From Oxyruncus cristatus (lineage: Eukaryota > Chordata > Aves > Passeriformes > Cotingidae): a DNA stretch of 64,000 bases. Positions 39,701 to 54,123 of the stretch are shown piece by piece. A program made the translations under genes and the position numbers. Positions within the stretch are counted from its first letter, which is position 1. Each line of letters begins with the position of its first letter. Location of the stretch: NCBI GenBank assembly GCA_013399855.1, contig VXAY01001313.1:1225084-1289083 (forward strand). Reading direction: 5' to 3'. Under the pieces are notes generated by a model. That model saw nothing but the letters and a program-made list of their open reading frames with translations. It was not told the origin of the DNA and searched no databases.

Positions 39701-40542
39701 ACAGAAGCATCTGCTTCTATCCAGCCAACGTTGCCTATCTGAGCTATTGTATGACACAGCGAGTTAACTGCTTTGTGTCATTTTATTTAAGCTCTAAAAC
39801 TTTCTCCACAAGCTAAGTATAATATGAGAGGCAATCAACCTCAAAACAATACCTGTAGTTTCAAATATCAATAAGCAGCCTATTAAGAACAGTTTTTAGC
39901 AACGTCCAGGTACATGTGTTCTGAGGTCAGGACAGGGGAGCCTTTAGGCAACAATGTTATTGTCAGAAAGTGATTCTGTTCGTTTCAGTTCTGTCATTTC
40001 TCGGGGCTCAGTTGTCTTAGTTTTGCGATTTTTATTTTTGTTTGTTTTGTTTGTGGTTTGGTTTTGTTTTTCTTCCTAGTTAATCTTTCGCCTTCCAGGT
40101 CATTAACTGCATGTGCCTCCCTTTTGTTGTGTGATGTAGAAATAGCAGAACTCTCATGTCTGAACTCTCATCAGACTCTCTTTCATGTCACATGTACTTA
40201 CAATCATTATTTCCCCTTAGCATCCCCATGGAATTGTTTTCATTGAATCTCTTGGCTGGTGGTGTTGTGAATAACACAGGCTACCCCCATTTCTGCACAT
40301 CTTGACTTTGAGCTTTGCAAGAGACTTTCTGGCAAACCGCAATCTTTTTGTAAACATTTAAAATTGAGTCCTGTGTTCAGGGCTGAAAAGAGTGTTCTGT
40401 CTCATCTAAAAGTGCAGACAAGTTTCTTACTAGGGATTTTTGTAGGCTCCCAAATTCATAAGGTGATTTTCTGAACTTTAAAATTCCTTTTCTGTTTTTT
40501 TAATCTTTACTAAAGCAACTATATGTTAAAGCAAACGCAGCC

Positions 40543-40612
40543 AACCAAACCAAATACTCACTCAATCCCTATGCCCCAAAAAACCCCCAACCAAACAACC
40601 CCCAACCACCTT
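40543..40612. repeat. C/A-rich tract, G-rich on minus strand
   Basis: The plus strand has C runs at 40574-40577, 40584-40588 and about 40599-40603, separated by A-rich spacers and CC dinucleotides. The minus strand therefore carries G4-G5 runs in a G/T context. That makes a two-layer quadruplex conceivable, but there are only three long G runs. Confidence 0.5.
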
Positions 40613-41772
40613 CGTATTCACAGAGTCAGTAGTCCCCCAAGTATGCCAGTAAGATGTTACATTAGGCTCCTAAAGCCTGTAAGAACTCGAATCCTTTAGT
40701 TTAAATGTTCCTTTTTGCTGCCGAAGCCTGCACATCACGTGTTAAAGGGTGTTACCTTCTCCGGGCATGGTTCTCACTGATGAAGGGTTTGTCTCCGTTT
40801 TTTTCTTTTTGCCTTTCTCTTTCCCCCCGCCCCAGCTTTGGCAGAGCTGTTTACTGTTCTGACGGCTCTTTTGTGGTTGTTTCCATTTGGAGTGCTTTTC
40901 TCTGTTATACTCCCAGTGACGGAGCCAAAGTGCCTACCGGGTCTGCTTCATTCAATGCCTGATCAGCAATGAACCTCACTACAGTGTAACAACCATCCCC
41001 AGCTGCCTTTTGCCAGAGTCGTTTGAAGCCAGTTCTCTACAGCCTGGCACAGAGAGCTGGGTAAAGAGACAAAGCCAAGCCTTAAAGGAATTAGGGAAAC
41101 AGGGAGCCTTTACAAAGGGAAGCAGCAGCTTTGCCCGGACAATTATGGAGCTAATAGACTCCTTGGGAAGCTTGTGGGCCCTCCAGAAGTGAGTGACCAT
41201 ACAGAGTCATCACTTTATCGGTGACCCAAAGTCATTTATCAGCTTAGCATTTCTTTGCAGCCTCCCCACACTGACAGTGATTTAGCTCGGTAACTAAAAT
41301 TAGCCAGTGTTGCTGTTACAAATATTCTGATACTTGCAGCTAGCAGAATTTAAAAAGACACTTTGCCTTCCCTGTAAGGAAGGCCTTATTCTGCAATCTG
41401 ATTCCTGACTTTCTGAGAACCAGGATCCCAAGCCTGACATGAAGGCAAAGCAGTCAATTATATCTCAGGTCACCAGAACTCCTTAAGTGTCTCCTCCAGA
41501 GGCATCTTTGTCTTTTGATCTTGAGTATAGGGTCTCAGACCTTGTAGATCCACCGTACTGGCCAGAATTTGCTTTATGGTGGGGAGTAAAAGATCTCAGT
41601 AGTTTTAGCTGCTCAGCCAAGGACTGAATTCACATCAGTACAATTTGCCTTCCAGAGAAGGGCTGAGACATATTGGCAAGAGAACGTGCAGAGACTTGGC
41701 TTGAAGTCTTACAGCTTGGCTTCTGCAATGCCACTTCATATTTAGCATTCTCTCATCTGCCAAACACTGCTA

Positions 41773-41816
41773 CTTACATTTTTTTCCTTTTCTTTTTCTT
41801 TTATTTTTTTCTTTTA
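41773..41816. repeat. T-rich low-complexity tract
   Basis: Runs of T broken by single C or A bases. It produces a phenylalanine-rich segment in an overlapping reading frame, which is an artefact of the tract. Confidence 0.7.
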
Positions 41817-44800
41817 AAGATGATGTTAATTTATATATTTGAATTTGTAGTCCGAAAATCAGTTGATCACACTACAGATTACCTCCTGTCTACAGTATCT
41901 GTTGTACCTTTTCTAACCCATAACCTGGAAAGGATTGGAACCAGTCAGCTGAGGCCAACACTTAGGATACAACTGTTTTGCAAAAGAGTTTTAACTGGAC
42001 TCTTCTGACAAAAAATATTTTTATTGCCACTGAGACTCTGTTACTTTAAGTTTTATTCTGTCTCTTTGCACTGTTTTGTTTCACTGTGATGGAAAAAAGG
42101 AAATGCATGTTTTCTTTGTTAGGAGATGAGAAATGATAAAAATATAATATTGTATAACATCTTAAAATATTTGATATTTAACAATGTTTACAGATAATAA
42201 TATCATCAACCATGTATTTTTGAATAGCATATTGCTTTCACAAAACTGATACTTCATGAAAAATCAATAAACAGGAATATATTTTTACTTAACCAAATTC
42301 AAACATTATTGGTTGCACATATGATTAATGATAACTTGGAAAAATATTTCTTTTAGGGAAAGTGTGGAAAGCTGTGGCATTGTTCCATCTTTCTATTTTC
42401 ACTTCCTGAAAAATTATTTTCTTACAGTTCAGCTTTGCAAGAATGCATATTACCCTTGGAATCTGCATGCAGTCCAAGGGAAAACCCTGATGGGAGACAA
42501 GAACTTGCCATAAATTAGTAGCTTTATGAATATTTGAACTGGTTGCACTCATGGAGCGTCCTGGTGGGTCAGATCTGCCGTTGCTGTGGCTGTACAATTA
42601 TGCTTCTCTATGACGTGCAAGTACTGTGAGAAATGGATCTGGGCTGACTGGAGGCAGACTTTCTGTACACTGATTAACATCCGAGCATGGAAATAGGGGA
42701 AGATTAAAATGAGGATAAAGGATATTTTCTGTTAAATTATAAAAGAGGAACATGCTGTATGAATTGCCCTCCTGTAATTTTCACTGCAAATGTATGTAAT
42801 GAGATAATGCAAGTTAAGCCTTATGAATCAATCAGGAATAAGTTGACTCTTTTCTTCTTCCTGTGGGTGGCATTTTTAAAGATTCTAAATACCCTGGGTA
42901 TATTACTTCAAATAGGTAAGACTTGAAAGAATAATAGCTGTGAACTCAACACCCTAGTTCACCTAAGAAGCTCTGAGTAATTTACAAGCAGGTGTGGAAA
43001 TGTTACTACTTCCCCTAGAGCTATATGAGGAACGAGCAAGGCACACTGGTCACTATCTAAGGGATTTTTTTTCTGTTTCCTATTGTGTAAACAGAAATTT
43101 GTTGGGTTTAGAATGAGATAGATGACCTGAAAAAGTCAGTGTAAAAAAATCAGTGTCCAGTTCTCAGGGATACACAAGGTTTGTTCCCACACAATTTCGT
43201 AACACCACCAAAACAGTGAGGGTTACTATAAAGCTACTTTTGAGTAGGTAGAAATATAGATTCATGGCACAAGAGAATTCAAGTGGGGGTTCAAAGAGAT
43301 CTCATGCTCAATTCTGCAACACCAAGTGCGCCCCAGGCATCACCAGAGAGCCCAGAAATATCTGGTGACTAGTCCTTCTGTAACTATGGTTGGAGAACAG
43401 TAACATATAGTTTGAGGAGTAACAGAAATAAGTTTAATACTTTTCTTACATGTGCAATTAATAGAAAGCTGATTAAGTAATGAAGGGCTAAAATTCTGTA
43501 GGAAGGGGTTTTGGTGACTCCCTGAACATGACGTGCAGAACAGCAGAGGTTCTTTCATTGTTAACAGATGTAAGAGCCCTGAAAGACGATTTTCCTCTTC
43601 CTGAATATTGAATTTTTACTAATAAAGTGTTAGAGTCTGTAGGCAGTCTGTTCCTGCCTCCATTGCCGTGATGTGCTGATAATAAAGCAAGTCTCAGGAC
43701 TGATGCTGTCAGTGAAAGGAACTTTTGTGAGAGAATTGCATATCTTTTGGTCTCACTTTTAACAAACTAGCTGCCACCTTTAGAGGTCTCTTTGGCAGAT
43801 TTTTTTTTTACCCTTCTTCCCTAGAGCTACTTATGTTGCATCCTCTATATTAGGTAGAGACATGCATAATTCAAGAGACATAATTAGAAAATTGAATATA
43901 AACACTTTTCAGTAACTGTATTATGAGTGCTGGAAGTGTTATCATAATGATGTAAAGCTGTGTTCAGTCTGCTTGCATTGTTACTGGTTTAAACAAGAGA
44001 AATGGGCTACTTAACTTTGAGAACTGGTCAGACATGGGATCAATCAGCCTGACAGCAGTATTGCAGCCTAGTTCTGAAAAGCCTTTCTAGGTAACTTTCT
44101 AGAGAGGGAGGAGAAATAGTCAACAATACACAGAATTGCTAGTGACTTGTCTTTGAAAGAAACATCTGTGCATGCAAGTTCATGAAGCAGACAGGTACTT
44201 ATGTTTTGGAAGAGGTTTTCTTTGTTAGACACTCTTCCCACCCTTAAAAGCTCTCAGATTAATCCTTATGCAAAATAGGAAAACCTACTAGTTACAAAAC
44301 CAAACAAAAAATTAATGGAAAGGAAAACCCATTTTATATAAATCCTTATTAGCTCTATCTTCTCAGTGTAGCAGAACTTTACTTTTCATGCCTCTTGACA
44401 GGTCTCAGTTTGACAAAAGTAGCTTAGCTTCACTAAAAAAAAGACAAATCCATTTTTTTCAGATTCTAATTAACACTTTGACGTTGTATTATGGAGCTGG
44501 AGGTGTATGAAATTGTTCCCCGGGAGTTTGCCACCACTGGGAAAGGTGATTGATTCTGCTACCTGTAGAAAGTAATAGATAATGTATTAAGTAACACAGG
44601 GATGGTTTGTTTTGTTCCCCCTAACTAAAAGACAAATTTCATCTTCATTTTAATTTTTACATGAGAGGCAGCACCACACAGAGGCACAGCTGCAAAGCTC
44701 AAACTTCTGCTGCTCCATATTGGGACCCCAATGAAGCAGAACATTAATCTGTATAGCAAACAAATGACTATGATTTACATAATTACATTTAGTCACAACT

Positions 44801-45889
44801 TATAACATATTCATAAGCGCATGACTGAGAATGATGCATTTGCTATGTGAGAGATAGAAACTGTGCTTCAGCTTGGGCTTTGCCAGGACAGGAGGAGTGA
44901 CCAAAAGAAGTGATTTTCCAGTGTGTTAGAAAACTCACAAGTGTGTTTTTGAGTCCAGCCATCAGTACTTGTCCTTTCTGCTTTTTTTATACAGATGGGT
45001 TTTACTTCTGCAAGTGAGTGAGAATTGAGGCCCTTCGGTGCAAACCTGTGATAATTCTTATAAAGTCTTAAATCTTCACGGAAGAAGGGCAAAAATTTAG
45101 CTGTCTCCAGAAATGTTTCCATTTGTTTCCACAACTCATTTACTTTAAAATGAAAGAAAGTGACTAGAAATTAGAGGACTTTGCAATAAATCATCCTGTA
45201 TCTCTAACTATGGCTCTTATGCTTATCATAGTTCTTCTACACCAGTGACTAAATAGCAGAGAGTAAAGCTTTCATAAAGTTTATAAAGGTTCCATAAAGT
45301 TTAGGTAAGTCATCTTTCCCCAGAAGTTTATCAACTAAACTAGGCATTGTTTTTATCCCTCATTGATTGTCAATGCTTGATTCTTCCTCTCCACTATTTC
45401 CCCTCCACCTTTCTTTTGTTATTTTAGGCTCTTTTCTGTTTTACTCTCCTTTTTTCCTCTTGATTTTTACAAGTCAGAAGGGAAGCAATAATCCTACCAA
45501 CTGATATAAGCAATTGTTACAGTATTTCTAATAGTTCCCCCTCACTCTCCATATTTCACATCTTTTCCTGTAATTCTGCCACTGTTTGAACTATTGTACA
45601 ACAATTTCTGACATTTTTTCCATTTTTAATTTCAGTTATTTCTCTGAGGTTTAGACTTCTCACATAAATGTGTCACAGCACCAGTTCTGTAGTTCTGAAG
45701 AATTTACACATGTAGTTCAGGTTTTGGAGAAAACAAAAAAAAAAGGCACCTTATCTGATAAAATTAATTAAAACAAAAAAGGATCATTCAGCTAAAACCA
45801 GTCTTTTGTTTTCTCCTGGAAATTAGAACTCTGTCAGATAACTCTCTGTACGGAAAAGAATCAGTCTTCTGTGGGGGACTTTTTGTGCC

Positions 45890-45913
45890 TTTTTTTTTCT
45901 TTTTTTTTTTTCT
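45890..45913. repeat. T-rich run, interrupted by one C
   Basis: Two long T runs separated by a single C. This is low-complexity sequence, and it gives a lysine run in the overlapping minus-strand frame. Confidence 0.75.
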
Positions 45914-46622
45914 CCTGTCCAGCAACTCACTGAGGGGTTGCCATCCACTCAGAGAGCAGATCAGTAGCACAGCCAGCAACAGCAGGTTGGAGATTTTGCT
46001 CCCTATTTCTGGCTTTGCCAGGGCACTTATCTGACAGCGTGTTTTGAGGTTGCATGTCCAGCTCTGGATGTCTGAGGGGTTCAGTGACAAAGAAAACAAC
46101 AGACTTGCAAAGAGTAACCCTGTAGTGGATGAGATCTGCTCAGAAGGCTCTGGGGTGAATAATAGTGTCCACTTTACAAATCAGCAAAGAGCCATAGATA
46201 CTAATATATCCCCCATGAATAGTGTTGCATTTAAACACCAGGTGAGCAAGAGGGCTGACAGTTTTTCTTTTGAAACAAAACCTTAGTCTAAATTCAGCTT
46301 TGGGAAGGTTGCTTGCCATGAGTGCTAATTTTCCTCCAACTCCTACTTGTATCTTTTTACTGACTGAGTTATGTGACTATGTTGTGTTCAAAAGAGATGC
46401 AGGCAAAGAAATCCCAAAGAGCTTTTAAATGCAATGTTCATATTCTACTCCCACTCATTTTATAAAAAATAAGATGTAATGGTTTTTAGAGTAATTTTCA
46501 TGGAAATCTATTGCCTTCTTCATAAAGTTCAAATAGGTGCATCTCAACTGCACTTCACATGGCTTCTCTGTTTTCAGAGATTTAAAATCCCGTAACTCTT
46601 CATGAATTCTTAAGCACTGCTT

Positions 46623-46639
46623 AAAAAAAAAAAAAAAAA
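46623..46639. repeat. Poly-A run of 17 followed by CAAAA repeats
   Basis: An uninterrupted run of 17 A is followed by a few CAAAA units. It resembles a decaying poly-A tail or microsatellite. No retrocopy body was recognised upstream. Confidence 0.85.
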
Positions 46640-46790
46640 CAAAACAAAACTAAAAAAAAGGTATATTGTGGGAAGAAAAAATGTTCCTCAATCAATTTCT
46701 TTTGTTTTTTTTTTTATCCTGGAAAGTAAACTTACTAAATTTAGAAGACCCATCTTGGAAATGAATTTGAAAATGGAGTGGGTTTCTTTC

Positions 46791-46812
46791 TTTTTTTTTT
46801 TTTTTTTTTTTT
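46791..46812. repeat. Poly-T run of 22
   Basis: An uninterrupted run of 22 T ending in TTAGGCC. It lies 150 bp from the poly-A run at 46623 and in the opposite sense, with no recognised element between them. Confidence 0.9.
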
Positions 46813-49800
46813 AGGCCAAGTAGTTAACCTTTTGGGGGACATAAGGAAAGTTCTGTGACCTCTGGGCTACTTTTGGCTTGAGCCTTTTTTTTGCTTAAAT
46901 AAATCTTTTGCCTTTCTGTAACTTTTATTAACTCCCTGGTAGTTCCCATGATATAAAGTAGCTTTATGCAAAGCAGGACATTATTTTTCCTTTCAGTGGG
47001 ATATCTTGTATTAGCTTATCTTGTGATTAATCTCTGGCCATAGGCAACAAATGCAAGCAGTAGTTACACACTAAGTTACTGCAATCTGCTGTAAATGATG
47101 TTCTATTGAAGGACTCTGTACTCGCCTGTGGAGTTTCCATCGGGGGCTCCTACTTTATTCTCTGGTTTCATTTTGATCTTGGGAACTGTTGGTATTCAGT
47201 TTGAGTGGCCACCTGTCTGTATGACTGACCAGGACATCTGAAATCTGAAGCATCAAGGAATAGTTAACGCTGTGAAAATGCAGACCGAGCTTTGGAGGCA
47301 TGGTTCCCTTAGTTTAGTTCTCGATGAGAGATCGGATGACTTCTGGCTTTCCTTTTTGAGTGTTTTCCTCAAGAAGCCAAAGGCAAATATTTCTAGAGGT
47401 CCAAACTTTGCTAGAACTTACAAAGAAATACACTGAAAAACATCTAGTCTCTCTGGACATACCCAGTCCTTTTAGTCATACCTGACTGACGTGATACTTG
47501 ATATAAAGAAAATAAACATTACGAAGATTTCTAGGACACCGATAGAAAAGGCCAAGATTTAGAAAATGTCAGATTCGTGAACAAGTGAGGAGAGGGAAAA
47601 TAAGGTAGTGAAGAACACTGAAGGGAATGGAGGAGGGGAGACCTAATATTACAAATATGTAAAAGGCTTCTGTATATAAGCAAAAAATGTATGGAGAGAA
47701 CAGTTATATTCTGGAAATGGTAGACATTTTAACACTGCAAGCCCTCTTAGAGAGGGTTAGATCAACAACTAACAAGGTTTGGAAACGGCAAGCCTCTAAT
47801 TCAGTCTGTTATGGACCCTTTTATCTTATGAGAGCAATTTCTTTTCTTTTGCGACTGCATGAGGTGCTGTGTGTCTCAGCCTGAGGTGTGCTTAGTTCTC
47901 AGAAGTATAGTGTAAATAGGGCACCACCTCGTGAAAGGGGAGGGATTACTGTGGGCTTCCATCCCTTCCAGTGTGAAGGGATCTACTGGGAATTATTAAA
48001 ATGTGTTTGTGTAGAAAACTATGGAAGTTCCTCTCAGTAGTACCCTATTGTAAAATGTTTAGTTCACAGAATCTTAGAACCCTAGATGAAATAGCTATAA
48101 ATAATTTTTAGTATTAGTAAGCTTGAGTAAAATTTAAAAAATAGGTTAATACTTTTTTGATGAGGGTAGTAGAAATTACAGTAGAGGCATATTCCAAGCG
48201 ATCAGCAACATTATGGCTTAATATACTGTGTAGTGAGTTGTTTTATTACATATAGTAATGTGTTATTGGGAAATAGAGATGCCTTTCAGCATATGCTTTT
48301 GTCAATGAAACGATATAAGAAAGATCCCTAATGTCAATCAATCTGATCATTTAGTGCTAATAAAAAGCTATCTTCTCATTTAAATTCACTATACAATTAC
48401 TGAACTGTATTTCAGTAGGAAGCTGACAAGCCCCTTGGAAGCAATAAAATAGATAAGTTCTTGAAGATCATATTCCAACCTAGCCTTCTATATCTTTATA
48501 ATCAGAAGTTTCAGAACCTATGGGATTTCTAACTGAACCACATAAAAATGATCCACAGTTTTGAGGATTAAATAACACTTGGGAAGAGGCCTGTTCTCAA
48601 TCCAGAAATGATCAGGTCTGGGATGGTGGTGACACCTGGCAAAGAAATATGAGAGGAAAAATGTACTGAAAACTTCTTTTCTAGCCACTATGAAAGGGAC
48701 CTTCATGCTGAACAGACAACATCTGTACTGGACAGGAGAAATCCAGAAACTTAATTTTTTTCTGTACATGAACATGCCCCAGCCCTGCCAAGAGCCAAGT
48801 AGTGGTACTTTAGGAAGAGAAGAGTGAGAGGATGAAGGAGAGCATACTTTTAAGGAAGGGTCTATTTTCTCAATCACTTAAGACGATTTAGCTTTCGTTT
48901 CCTGATGACATTATAAATATTATCTTGGGAAATTCTTAAAACCTAAGGGTGCCTTGAGTATCCCATCACCCTGATAACAAGCTCACAGCTGTAACAAGTG
49001 CTGTGGGATGGCTTTTGGTTTTGTTTATAGAAGTAGGTACTTGGCAAAAAATAATTGAACTGCCAAATTTTAAAATGACTAGGAAAGGCTTCCAGCTTTC
49101 TGTAAAGCTGCTGTAGTAGATGTGGGGGAGCAGAGAACAAGAGAATTTACCACACAGCAGAGTAATTAATAATATTATGAGTCCATCATAATTTATGCAA
49201 GTGCTGTGGAAACTTCTTGCCTCTCAGATTTGTGGACACAGTCCAAGTTCAGCAAATGAAGTGAGCTGCTCATCAGTCAATGCAGAGTGATAGTGTTAGC
49301 TTTATCAAATCTCTGGGATTTACATGGAAATTTTATAATCCAATTCAACTTCGAGGAGGAATAATCTGTTTTGCACATTTCTCTTTACACTGTCTCAATT
49401 GCACCTTTTGATGTGGTTATGGTGCCCATCTCAAAATCCAGGGTCCTTTTTCTTCAGTCTGAACAAGTGATTCAGATCATGGTTACTTACAGCTTCCTGC
49501 TCTGCTTCCTTACCCCTATTCCACAGTTGTGTTTTAGGAAGTAGAGGGCTCTGGAAAATAAGTAGAACTTCAAAATTTACCCTGATACTCAAGTGCATCT
49601 TCACTACAATGACCTATGCAAAGAATAGGGCCTGATGGTTGTTCCTTTTAAAGTAACACAGCTTAGAGCATATCTGCTTCCCCTCAGTAATTATCATGCT
49701 TAATGACAGAGTCAGAAATCCACCCGTAAGAAATCCTGACCTGATGTGCTATGCAGCATCATCTGAGCCCTGGCCTGGCAGAGTTCAGGCCTCTGACCCG

Positions 49801-51401
49801 TCTCTATCCATCCAATCTGTGCCTACTTCAGACACATCATAAAATGACAATGTGTTTACCCCAGGATCGGTTTCCCTTTTGTTGTCTATTGACTTTAGAC
49901 TTTGCCCATATCCTGATATCTTTATTGAAATATTTCCCTTTCAGATCTGAGTACTGAGAAGACACATGAATTATTCAAGGAACAGGTGTATGTAAGCAGT
50001 TGCAGTAATCACAAAGCTCTTCAGAAGAAGAACACCTTTTTTATTTTTTTGAGTTTCAGAAAACTCTAAAAAATATCTAACAAGCTGGCAGAGGCATAAA
50101 TGTATGCAATATTGAAAGAAAGCAGTAATTTGGCAACAGTATAATACAAATTAGAATTATCTTTTTTAGTACATTACTGTAAATTATAAACTTTAAAGGT
50201 CACATGAAAGACTGATGGAAGATGACATAGTATAATAAGTAAATCTTTACTGCTCTGGGGGCCTGCACCTCTTCTTGTGTCTGAGGCTTTCTTCAGCCCC
50301 AACACACAGTAATTACCACTTTCACAAGGTTCAGCTGATTAGAGTATCTGAATGTGTCAGGGCAACGGAGAGCACATTGCAGCTGAAAGATCAGTGAGAA
50401 AACAGCTTCCCAGGAAAAGTACCCTATAATTGAAATGAATGACTAGTTACAAATTAATAATTTGCCTTCCCTGGGAATTACCGGCTGTGGTTGCACTTCA
50501 GGCTTGTAGTCATTCCACTTGCTGTTGGCCAGCATTTAATATTTGCTCACTGTGATCCCATTAAACCAGCGAAAAAAACAGACAGCAGACTCCTCCTGAT
50601 TCTACCCGGTGTCCTCTTCAGAAAGGGGATGGCTAGGTTTCTATGGAAATCAGTTTTGAACATTGGTTTGGGGAAGAAAGAGATTGATGCTTGCATTGTT
50701 CACCACCTTATTTTTGCATCTGGGCAATAAAATAAATCAGTAACCAACAATTCTGAGGCAGTGTGCCTGTCAAAGCATCAGGATAAGCAGAGCAAATGAT
50801 AGTTTCACTTGAGTTCCACAGAAGTGGTGAAGTGGGCGAGTTTCCTCTTCCAAGTGAGTGTTGCCTCAAAATTATCAGGCTCTGGGAAAGTTTTGGCAGG
50901 TCTCCACAGTACTGGGCAGATTGAGATGCTGTCTTTAGGGCAGTCTTCAAATCTTTTGCAATCTGAGCCTCAACAACCTTCTGTTTTTTGTTCCTGGAGA
51001 TCTGGAGGTCTGGAGACAGACATGTTGCTACTCTCTGAATAACTTTTCAGCCTTGATGCTCTCAACCTAAGCTCTCCTCTTCATTCTCAAACTTTCAGTC
51101 CCTTTTTTAAGACACTACTTTGAGCTAGCTACAGTAAAAATACATTGCTGTTTAGAAGACTTTGGGGAAACTCAGCAGCGAAGGTATGGTGAATCTGTCC
51201 TTGAAGTAGATGCTGCCTTTAGCATGGAAGGATATGGAAGCTTCAGTTTGACTGTGGCATTTGGAAAGAATGACATAGGAAAATTCACCATAGAGGGTCT
51301 CAGATACTCTGCAGTTACTTGGGTTTTTTTAAGGAATTTCTTGTGACAGACTTTATAGAGCACTTCAATTTCAGATAGCGATCTCTGCAGAGAAAATCAC
51401 C

Positions 51402-51448
51402 AAAAAAAAAAAAAAAAAAACCAAAAAAATCTGCACAAAAAAAAAAAA
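51402..51448. repeat. A-rich tract (A19, then A7 and A12)
   Basis: A run of 19 A at 51402-51420, then shorter A runs to 51448, separated by CC and TCTGCAC. This is low-complexity sequence with no recognisable retrocopy attached. Confidence 0.85.
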
Positions 51449-52238
51449 GTGTTAAGGAAAAAAATTCTTAAATGGAGTAAGTCAAAGGGGAAAGAGGCTA
51501 TGTGATTTGGTTAAAAAGAACATCATCTCAAAAGGAGCAAGCCTGCAGAAAGAACTGAAAGATGGAAAATGCAGATTGCAGGTCCCCTTAGAAGAGTTTA
51601 TATCTCGATCAACACATTTTGCATCTGAGCTACATTTTCTCTCTGATTACATGATCTTCTGATGAGAGTTAGATATTTGTTTCCTTGCATATCCCATAGG
51701 GCACTGAGCACTCTGACAACTGGAGAATTAGCAATAGAAAAGGTGGATTAAAGGCTCATTTATACATATTGCAGAAACTTCCTCAGGACTCAGTTTGCAA
51801 CAGTGAAAATGCCAGAAGTTCAATGAAAAATCAGTATGTTTGGCATTATTTATTGATATTATGAACCTTCAGTATAGGGGTCTGCCTTTATGACCAAAAA
51901 CAGTAATTGCATTTTAAACTGACTAATGCACGTTAGGTGGAAAAAAATCAGTCCTTTAAACCTCAGGGGCTGTAAGCTGAAACAAAATTTAAGGTAGAAT
52001 TTCAACTGAAGGAGTGTTTTCCTTTAAAGGAAATGCACAAAGGAGGAGGTAGCATACCCCTTGCTTCAAAGTTTCTGAACAAGAGTGAAAGAAATGTTTT
52101 GACTGATTAGAGACTACTCTGATCACTGTGGGAGGAAACTGTCCTACCTCTTAGACTGATGGTTAGTTCCAAGGACAGTGTGATCCAACCTAATGTCAAA
52201 TTTATAAAAGTTTTATCTGTACAAGGATGCTGGCTGCT

Positions 52239-52331
52239 GAATCACAGAGTAATAGAATGGTTTGAGTTCGAAGGGACCTTAAAGATCATCTGGTTCCAAT
52301 CCTCCTCCCCTGGGCAGAGAACTTCCCACAA
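52239..52331 (-). mobile_element. CR1 LINE 3' end fragment
   Basis: On the plus strand the sequence opens with octamer-like GAATCACAGAGTAATAGAATGG, continues with GGGACCTTAAAGATCATCTGG and then TTCCAATCCTCC, and ends around GGGCAGAGAACTTCCCAC. This is the reverse complement of the CR1 3' tail. The fragment is about 90 bp, so the copy is severely 5'-truncated or its remainder was deleted. Sequence to the right does not continue the usual CR1 tail. The element is noncoding. Confidence 0.88.
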
Positions 52332-54123
52332 GCTTCACTGCAGAGGGAAGAAAGGAATACAACAGAGAACTGCACAAGCAGTGCTTTAGGGTGTAAGGCC
52401 AGGAAACCCTAACCTGCCAAGTAAGCCTTCACTGGCTGACCAGAGCCCAAATTCCCCCAGGAGTTTTGTCAGCAGTGCTTGAAAATGCAGCTCCAAATAC
52501 TGTGATGTGTTTCCTCAGGAGCTGAGTGTAGAGCCTCCTGCTTGCTGCTGTGGTGTCTTACGAGTATGGCCAACAAGACAGGGAGGCATTTAGTGCAAAT
52601 ATTTCTCTGAGAACTAGATTAATTGAAAATACTTGCTTGTCTAAGCACTTTCCTCTGATTCTCTTGGTGCAGATGAAGCCATCAAACTGCTGCACCAAGC
52701 CTTTGGCACAGTCAAACCCCTCATTCAAATATCTGCTGGCCTGGCACAGAGCAGGCTTCCTGTCACTACCTACCCAGTGGTGCTGCCTTACATCCCACCT
52801 GCTTCCCAGTAGGAGTTTCAATGGCCTCTTCACCACCTTCCTGCAGGCCTCAGCACAGGAACAGCCTCTGGTTTTCCTCAGAGGTTTACATTTTTGAACC
52901 AATTAATTTAAATGTAGTAAAAGAAACTCTTCCACTTCTGTCTCCCTTGTGTTTCCTAGAGCTGCCTGTGCATCTAAAAAGCAGCATTCAGCATGAAGTT
53001 CTGCAGTCTTTGCTTCCCCACAATTTTGTAATGAGCATAGAAAAAGCATCTCTCCTTTCTTGGGGCTGTGGTTCATGCACCATTATGCATCTTGGGTTTT
53101 TACTAGGCCATGATATAAGGACTTGGTTTAGTTTCAGTTTTGTTCATTTGTCTGGCCCAGTGTCATACCTCTTCTCAGAGTATGCTTGTTTTTCTCTTCT
53201 CAAAAATGGCAAGATTTGAAGGTTTTAAAGGCTATTCGTGTCTCTGTGTTTTACTTCTTTCTGTGGCATTCATTTGTGCTGGTTTACTGTCCTAGTCTTA
53301 ACCCAAAGTGATGGGTTTACGACCTTAAAGACCCTTTTCATTATTACTGAAAAACAAGGGTAAATGAAATGTGGATAATAGTAAACAAATTTCAAATATT
53401 TTAAAAAAGGAATTAAAAAACCCCAAACAAATGAAAAACAAAGAAAGGTGTTTTAGTCTTCTCTAAGTTTTCAGTGTTTCTTCTGAGCTACAAAGTGGAA
53501 GTACCTACTGTTCTTCATTGATTCTAGAGGGCTGTGAAAATAGTATCCTTCTGGGTTACAGTCTTCACAAACACAAACCAGAAATGCTTCCTTCTTGATG
53601 TTTTATGAATTTATCACAAGGCTACCCTAGTTTAGGCACACCACTCACTCATGCATCACCTGAAATATAATAACACTCTGAGGTTGCCTGTCGGTGCGTG
53701 CTATCTGCTCTGAGAAGGTACACCTTTGGATTACTGATCTATCTGCTCCTTTTCTTCGTGTTTGTCAGTCATATTCATAGAGAGGGAGCAAAGCTGATGG
53801 TCAGCTGTCAATCTGCTCAAAATGCCGAGGAATAGGAGGTGAATTGAAACGTGGCTTGGGTACCTGAGCAGTTAGCAGTGCTTCTCATGCCTATGCAGAC
53901 AAAGCCTATTAAGGTTTTCACCCATGTGAATGCTGCCTGTTTGCTCATTTCTTGTTGGAAAAATGGATAAAAATTGTTGTCTGTAGCTCAGAGCACATCA
54001 GTAAGTCAGAATGAGTTCTCCCTCATCAGCCTGAACCTTATGTGCTCTCAGCTTTGCTGGACATGAAATGCATAGATGTTTTAGCAGTGTGACCATCTCC
54101 TCTCCCTACCCCACCAAAAAACT

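Larger units (their letters stand above)
27422..52238. other. Long noncoding stretch
   Basis: About 25 kb with no recognisable gene, RNA or full-length transposon. All reading frames are short and unrelated to known families. Several run through homopolymers, such as the one at 41673-42008 that crosses a T-rich tract, and the minus-strand one at 46099-45788. Contents that can be named are the A/T runs, a C/A-rich tract at 40.6 kb and a few splice-like strings, listed separately. The region is compatible with a very large intron or a gene desert. Confidence 0.55.

Noticed and set aside
41673..42008. 111-codon open frame with a hydrophobic, Phe-rich segment
   Set aside because: The hydrophobic part is translated T-rich low-complexity sequence, and the rest has no recognisable similarity.
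52550..52902. Two overlapping frames of about 115 codons on opposite strands
   Set aside because: Open frames on both strands over the same interval reflect composition rather than a gene. Neither peptide is recognised.
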